Positions 36,501 through 44,315 of a stretch of 64,000 nt of DNA are shown piece by piece. The number at the start of each line of letters is the position of its first letter. Position 1 is the first letter of the stretch. The DNA is taken from positions 897,001 through 961,000 of the forward strand of contig WPIO01000009.1 in NCBI GenBank assembly GCA_009760855.2, read 5' to 3'. The stretch comes from Cristatella mucedo. Taxonomy: Eukaryota; Bryozoa; Phylactolaemata; Cristatellidae. A program made the translations under genes and the position numbers. The notes beneath the pieces are model-generated. The model searched no databases, was not told the DNA's origin, and saw nothing but the letters and a program-made list of their open reading frames with translations.

Positions 36501-39500
36501 CGCCCCTGCCAGTTCCTGTGTCTTATATAGGAAACGGAGTAGCTAGACAGGGCAAGTGTTCCTGTATTCTCTTGGTCTAGTATTGCTTTCTAATTTAGTG
36601 ACTGCAGACTGCCTATTTGATAGATCTGGGACAAGACCGGAGTTTAAAAACATATTTAGTATGCTAGTAATAATTTAGCATGTGCAATCAGGCGCTTATA
36701 GCTGGTGCAAAACTCTACAGCTAGGCTTGTATAGCTGATTAAACAGCCTCTTTTTGTATAGTGACAGAAAAGCCTTTACTGCTGTTACCACCGCTTGCAG
36801 TGGCGATAAAGAATCGCCCACCGAAGGAATCGAACCCACGATCTCGGAACCGAGGTAGTGAAAGCAACCGCCTTACCTAGTGTGCCATCACGGCTCACCG
36901 TCTGTCGAGAGCTTCTCAGTTGCCACATCATGCCACTTCTCGCCGACCTGCACTGACTACCAGTCAAGCAACGGATCGACTTCAAAGGTTTTTCGCTCAC
37001 TTTTAGGTCACTTCATTATTTGGTTCTAGCCTATCTCTCAGATCTACTCCCATTATGCCAAGCATCGTACCACCCGCTTTTCTGAATCCTAGAGTTTACC
37101 AATACCTTATTCAAACCTCAAATCCTTTGGAGACCGTGCATTTAGTTCGTATGCTCCCAAAGCATAGTACTCACTCATGACTTGAGTCACAACATCACCT
37201 GACTTGACCAAATTAAAAAAGAACTTCAAAACACACCTATCTAGCAAAGTTTTTAGTGGGTCCCCGAGATTCATCCATCATTATGCCTGCTGACACTGCA
37301 TGCTGCCACTAACCACGTTTGCATGCTGACCCTGTGCATGTCACCCCTAACCATGTTATTTATGTTGTTTAACAAGCATGATATTACTCACCATTCAATC
37401 GTGTTTCCCTTTGCAGCAAATGTAAATCGCCTAGAAGAGACTGATGGGGCTTTATCAAGTGCATTAATATTATTATTATTATTATTATGGCTATTATTAG
37501 TCATGCATCAAAGCAGCAGGTCCATGCATGGTAAAAGGAGAATGGATGGAATTATGGTCACGAGGGCTATTGTTTTCTTTAACTGAGAGATAAATTTTAG
37601 GATGAAGACATTTGTAGCAGCACTTAATGTTGACGTTGATATCTTTGATCTGGCAACTTAAAAGGAATCATGATCGCAGTTTATGTATTGCTTAGGCAGT
37701 AAGACCTAAGGTAGACGATGGAAACTCAAGAAGGTCTGGATATTCGCTAAAACCAAGCTCAAAATAGAGATCACCTAGAGCTACCTGAGATTTTTACAAA
37801 GTCAGCATTCCTAATCTGGTCAGCTAGACATTCAGCTGTACTATCCCTGTCAAGTTTAGGCCTACTGCCGACGTAAATTACACAGTAAGCTATTGGTTTG
37901 ACATTTACGATTAGCTTCTCGGTCACTGATTTCTCAAGTAGCGAATGTGACAAACAAGCAGTGGACAATAAGCAAAGAGACACAGCTCGACTGGACGCAG
38001 CTGCGTCAACCAGGTCACGGGTTTTCGCTTCTACTACCGGGGCTCGGTGCTAGAACAAAAAATCTAATGCCGGCGATAAAGTGAAGATGGCTAAAAGTGG
38101 CTCGTAGTAAGTTCTGAGGACATTGCTTGTAACGTAGAGCCATTACTACTTGAAATCGCCTGTACCGAGTTATTAAATTGCCCGACCTAACAAGTAGCAA
38201 ACAAGCCAATTCAAGATGCCATACAGGGTAATTATAAATAAATAAATAAATATACATAGTTCATTTGCATAGTGCCCTAAGAGAACTTAATTTCTATTTA
38301 GCCACTTAACTTATGCCACGGGCTCGAGCCCACTACCACGGCCACCCCTAGGTGTGGCTGAGCACCTTAACCACTGGGCCAAACCAGCGCTAGTACATCC
38401 AAGAGAACTCAGCAGTGCAATGGGCAGCAGCTTGAAAAGGCAACATTGCCAGCGTACCTGCAGAAGCGTAGATTGAGCATTCCATTTCTCCTCAGGTCTT
38501 CCACTCCATGTATTCAGTATAGAGAGGCACACCTAAATACATGCATTTGTTTGTAAACAAACGTGGTCACTGACAACAAGTCAGCTCAGATAAATTCCAG
38601 AATATGACTGCATCATCGAGACTCACTCTCGTTCCACATGAAATGGTGACGAACTCATATTAACTTACCTTGCCGTCTGCATACAAGTTTGGGTTAAAAC
38701 GAGTTGTCCCTCCGCCGGTTGTCAGCAGGTGAAACAAGGGCGGGCTGAGAGGATAATCTGCAGGTAGCATAATGTCAAATTCAAAGCATCCGTAAGCATA
38801 CGGTGTGCCCACCGGTCCTGTGATGAGAGCCTACAAGCGTTCAAAACAGTCTTGAGGGTCACTCCACAAATTTAGGTAATTGGAAAATGTAAAATAAAGT
38901 CAAGGATTAATGTGCAAAAGCAGATGACTAATAGAAGAAGGCTCCGCGAAAGAGCTTAAGTCGCATATTCGTATGGCAGCCCCAGAGTGTTGCTGCAGCT
39001 GTTATTTGCCTCTTTCCAAAGAGCAAACTCTTTAGAGCACCAGATGTCCAGTGACACTTTCTGGATGGCTATCAGGCTTACAAGGAAGGCGTCAGGATTG
39101 GAGGAGCGCTCTAGATCCAAGTCGAACAACGCGTGCAGTTCTTTGGAAATTGCTCCAGCGGGTCGTTTTCCCTGTTCGGATGCAGTGCGTGCATCTTTAT
39201 TAAACGGTCAAGCAAGGCCTGCCAGACAGCATCTGCCGTGCACAGCTAAAGGAAGGAGCGGCCGGCGTCATGGCAGTCAATGGCAAAGGAGAAGGCAGTA
39301 GGAGTTGTGAAAGCCGGCCTGTCACTACGATAGAAGTCACACCGGTCGGCCTGTCGAGGCTGCCACTGCACAGGGCAGCCTGGTCAAAATGTTCGGTACC
39401 ACAGTTGTCAGGCTCTGCCTGACCCCCAGCAGCAGTGGCTCGGGGCATCAGTCTGGCCGAGAGCCAATACTTGTGGTGCGATGCAGGTATTTCTATCCTT

Positions 39501-42500
39501 GTAGCTGCCCTGGTGCTGGCGAATACAAGGACTTGCACAGTGCCTCTGCCACAGAGGAGAGCTCGGGGGCCACCGGAGCTTGACCCTGGCCACGAAAGGT
39601 TCCGGCTGCACCCAACATAGCTCGACCTCCATCTGACGCCAGGCTTGGAGGCTCGGAAGTACCGGGATTACCTTGTTCGGCAGAGCCCCAACGTAAAGCA
39701 CAAGTCCAAGATTTCCAGCGAACCTACTACTGATGCTCTGGCCATGGATAAAGTTTAATGTCACACCCTCTAAGTGAGTGCCTGAAATCACTGCCTAAAA
39801 TCACTTCCAAATGAGGTTACCGCCATGCGCTTTGGCAAGCAGGCAGGCTGTGAATATTAACACTTGCCTTGACAACCTCCCGCCGTCTGGCAGGAGGTGA
39901 GAATAGTACTTAAACTGCCATACTGCGTCAATTTTCATCATAACTGTGGATGTGTGTTCGGAGTACAAAAGTCAGCCTTGTGTCTGGACAAACTGCATAT
40001 GAGGCCACTATCTGCTTACCAGGAGCTACAAGAAGGCTACATAAGCTCAGTATGTGTACTTCCACCCCATGTGCAATAAGTGAGGCCTCACCGGCCGTCG
40101 TGCTCGGCATTTCAGAGCTCCCCAGCTATTGGTCAGGGCAGCAGGCAGCAACTCCTGGCTGTCCAAGCTGATTTAGCGAGACCTGCAGCACTCAGCAGTA
40201 CCGGCCCTTCCACCAGCAAGCCAGCCATTTGCCCAGGGCCACACACCACTTGCAGACAGAGTTCTACTCGACTTTGATTTTAAGTTCCCTGTCAACTTCC
40301 TCTCACCCCAGCAGATGTCTTTGATCTGCCGGGCTCCAAGGGCCCCGAAGAAATTCCCTCACTACCAATGCCTCAAAGAGGTATGGCCCTGCGACCGGAT
40401 GTCCCTTGCTGCTCCCCCTACAAGCCATGAAGACCTGTCCAAGCCACCCACTGAACCAAATGGAACAAATACCGAGTCGATCAGCATCAGAGCTCTGCTT
40501 CCAATGTCTATAGCTCGGCCGTGGTTTGACTTTCATAACAGGCGAACTGCTCAGCTGGTTCCCGGGGAACAAAGGCTGCCTCACAGACAAAAGCCATCAG
40601 CGAAGCAAGCGAACTGCTCTTCGAGTGTATCACGTCTCAGATACGATGACCGAATCCAAGGCTGCATAGCATGCTTGGTTCTTCCACTCAGGCGAGAGTC
40701 GCCCCTGAGACTCCTGCCATAAGGAGAAACCCGACTGTTGCGTATGTAATAAAATATGTTCATTCTTGATCCATCAATTTTAACTGGCTAAAAGCGTTGA
40801 GGGTAATGAACACACGGAGTTTAACCAGGAGCCTGGATTTATTTGATAGGCACTCCACCGGTACTCCAGAATTACTGAAGCCGTTCTTGTTAACATTTTC
40901 ACAAAGACAAGCATCCAGCTGTATTTGTGCAACTTGGTTTGCTCGAGCGTTAGTTTGGCCAAGGCTTAGACATGACCTACCTTTAGCACGTCCATCCTCT
41001 GATTATCGGTGCACACAAATATGCTAGTCCTCGAGTCTATAGGCAGTGACTTTGAAAGAGTGAGCACTTCCTGGGCGATTCGTCGCGTTCGTGCCGGTGT
41101 GTGGCTTCCAGTTGCCTTGAACCCTGCCGAAGCAGCGTCGAAATGACTAAATACGACGCGTTCGACACGTGTATAGTCACCTTCCGAAAAGTCGCAGGAG
41201 CCTGGAAAGTAAAAGGCTGGTTGATAGTATACGAAAGTAGTGTCCATTTATTTGCGTCTATACACAGCGGTACTGCACAGTCTCTATGGAGGCACCCATT
41301 GGAAAGTAAAAGGCTCGTTGATGGTATACGAAATAAGTCTCATGCCAATACATACGAAATCTGTGTGGCATCATGGCCTGCACGTAGGTGGTATCGGCAT
41401 CCTCCTTTTTTCGTCCGTCTGCGAGAGGAAGATGGTTCGGATATCTCTCGGCAATTGTAGCAGCACTGGCATCCAAGTCTGGAATACCTTGAGTATGACT
41501 GATTTCATCGAGAAGTCTTTCAATAGTGAAAAATTTATTGTCACAGTCAGATTTTTCAGAAGCGTGACCACCGCCACTGCTGTTGAAAAAGAAAAGGCGT
41601 TAGTGGCATCATTCTCCCCTTAATTCCAGCTAAGGCGAAATTCCAGTAAAATATTAGCCCAAGCAGTCGGACAAGCATTGTGAAGCAAGTCACCCGCACG
41701 TAACCAAAGCCACCTAAGTAAACCTTGGAGTTACTTTTCAGCCAATTTAAATCATAGCGTGGCCAAAAGTGTTAAGGAATGCGGACGGTGATGTACAGAT
41801 TTTCTAGCGCCTTAGCGTTCAGTTCAAGCTGCAAATGCCAAACTTTACGTTCCCGGCCAACTACAATAGATTTTTTACCAACTCAGAAGGTGGGGCTTCT
41901 AAGTGCTGCCGAATGCACTTCCAAGCTTATGAAAGTGACTGGTTGAGATTGAACGCAATTTTAAGGGAGTTAGAAGCTGCTTTAACCAGACAATCGGTCG
42001 CTTCTCTTGTTTCTAGAGCTTCACGTGCAATAAATTCCACGTATTCATTCACTGTGACAATATGTATCAAATGTCCTAAACAATACAGGTCGATAATAAT
42101 AATAATATACTTGATAAAGCACCCTCAGTGAACTCAATATGATAGGTAGGCGGGAGCCAAAGAATGAAGGAACCTAAAAGTGAGCGACGAAACCTTGAAG
42201 TCGATCTTTTTTTGACTGGTAGCCAGTGCAGGTTGGCAAGAAGTGGTGTGATGTTGCAACTGCGACCACAAACAAGCATAGCTGCAGAGTATTGCACCAG
42301 CTGTAAGCACTTGATTGCACACACCGGTAGATCAGCAAGCAGTTAGTTACAAAAGCCAAGAGGGGATGACAAGCAAATTCATGGATCAACTAAGATGTGG
42401 TATCCCTATCTAAGCAAGCCCGAATTTTAGCAATGTTATGTAGCTGAAAGTCGACAAATTTGATTTTGGAGCCAGTGCGGTCGTCTAACAAAGGGTCACT

Positions 42501-44222
42501 TTGGAACATGACACCTAGATTTTGTGCAGTTTCAACGGGAGATACGCTGGCATAGCCGATTTTGACCATTAATCTTACCAATTTCTGAATCACACTTGGT
42601 TTGCACATAACTACTAAGTTGGTTTTATAGTTATTCAATTTAAGAACATTTGCTGCCATCCATGTGTGGATGTCATCAATACATGCAGCAAGGTACTTGA
42701 GAGAATTCGACGTGCTCGATGGCTGGGAGGGATCAAAGCAAAGGTACGACTGAGTGCGCATTGAAGTGAAAGCTTAGATTGTGCTTCACAATCACATTGG
42801 CAAGAGGGAGAGTATAAGCCGTGAAAAGAACCGGACCAATCATGGAGCCCTGACGGATCCCATACTTCGGAGGTACCTCGGATGATCTATCACCGTTCAC
42901 ATAAATACTCTGGAGTCTTCCATTGACATAGGACCTGAATCATTTCAGAGCAGTGCCAGTGAGGCCCAGGGGAGTTGAGAGGCGGTCGAGAAGGATCTGG
43001 CGATCGATAGTATCAAAATCTGCAGACAGATCGATCAAAACAAGCAGACTCTACTCATGCCTCCATTCCTAAGCAGGTCGTTGTACACTCGAAACAATGC
43101 TGACTCTATAGAGTACTTAGCTCTAAAGCCAGACTGGAACTTACTAGCAAGGTTACTAGTTTCAATATTTGAACTATCAATGAAACGTAATAACTGTACT
43201 TGATCACAAACCTACGTTTAGCTGCAAAAATTGTAAAATAACTATAAGCTCTAAAATATCTTAGTTTTTCTAGACAAAGCATAACAAGTCTACTATTTGA
43301 AAATATCAGCTTACCCTATTAGACGGTAATACTCCGTCATCAGGTCGTGCATTCCCTTAATGACGGTACCGATTGAGCGGCCGTTTCTTGATATACGCCC
43401 GATCACGAGGTCTCTAACGAACATTTCGAAGGTGTTGTCGTGAAGAAATCGACCCACGCTGTCGTGGATCGAGCGCAGAAGGCGTAGTGACGCCACACGT
43501 GTCTGAGCATCCATGTCGAAGTCACAGAGTGAATCATTGCTCAGCTGCTCAAACATGAAGTCAGTAAGGCAAGAGCGTAGTGAATCCAACAGCAGAGCTG
43601 AGCTCATCGCATTTCCACTAGCACACAGCTCCTGTTGTCCTCGAGCAGCTGGCAACTCCTTCCTCGCTACCTTTACAGAAAAACGAGAATTCGTACCAGG
43701 ATTTACGAACCCTCGAAAGAGCTCAATGAGCCTGGAGAGTCGTCGCTGCATGACTTTCTTCTTCTGGACTACTACACTCAAATCCCATGCTGAGACCGTG
43801 GAGCCGCTACCGTAGCCCACTCCACCATCGGCCTTAGGAACTTCACTGTGTATGTGTGAAACAGGATTAAGGAAAAGTGCAACTTCCAGCCCTGCCAGAT
43901 TCTGAGCCTGAACTTCTTGCTTCTCTTCGTTGGGCAGGTTAATCGCCGTCTCGAGAAGAAATGCAATTATCTGAAACACGAGTGTGAGTTATTACTGAAC
44001 ACACCAAATTAGTGGCTTAAGCAAATGAACTTCGATGAACGGACTTCCACAATGAGGACCATAAAAGGCCAAACAGAGTGGAAGTGGCACAATAACATTC
44101 AATGAGGAAGCCACGGATTCCCTTGGCCATACATTATCGATAACGTTTTAACAGTAAAAAAAACATATTCTCAGTACTCTGACCCATTCAACGCATTCTC
44201 CTATCTCATGTATACATGAAAT

Positions 44223-44315
<93 letters not shown>

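Noticed and set aside
36820-36840. tRNA gene suggested by good A and B boxes
   Set aside because: The sequence does not fold into a full cloverleaf and recurs with a common tail; it is a SINE.
41258-41476. Continuation of the exon at 41356-41579 into the intron as coding
   Set aside because: A GTATGT donor and the downstream acceptor give a junction that fits the family; the extra codons derive from the duplicated splice-site segment.
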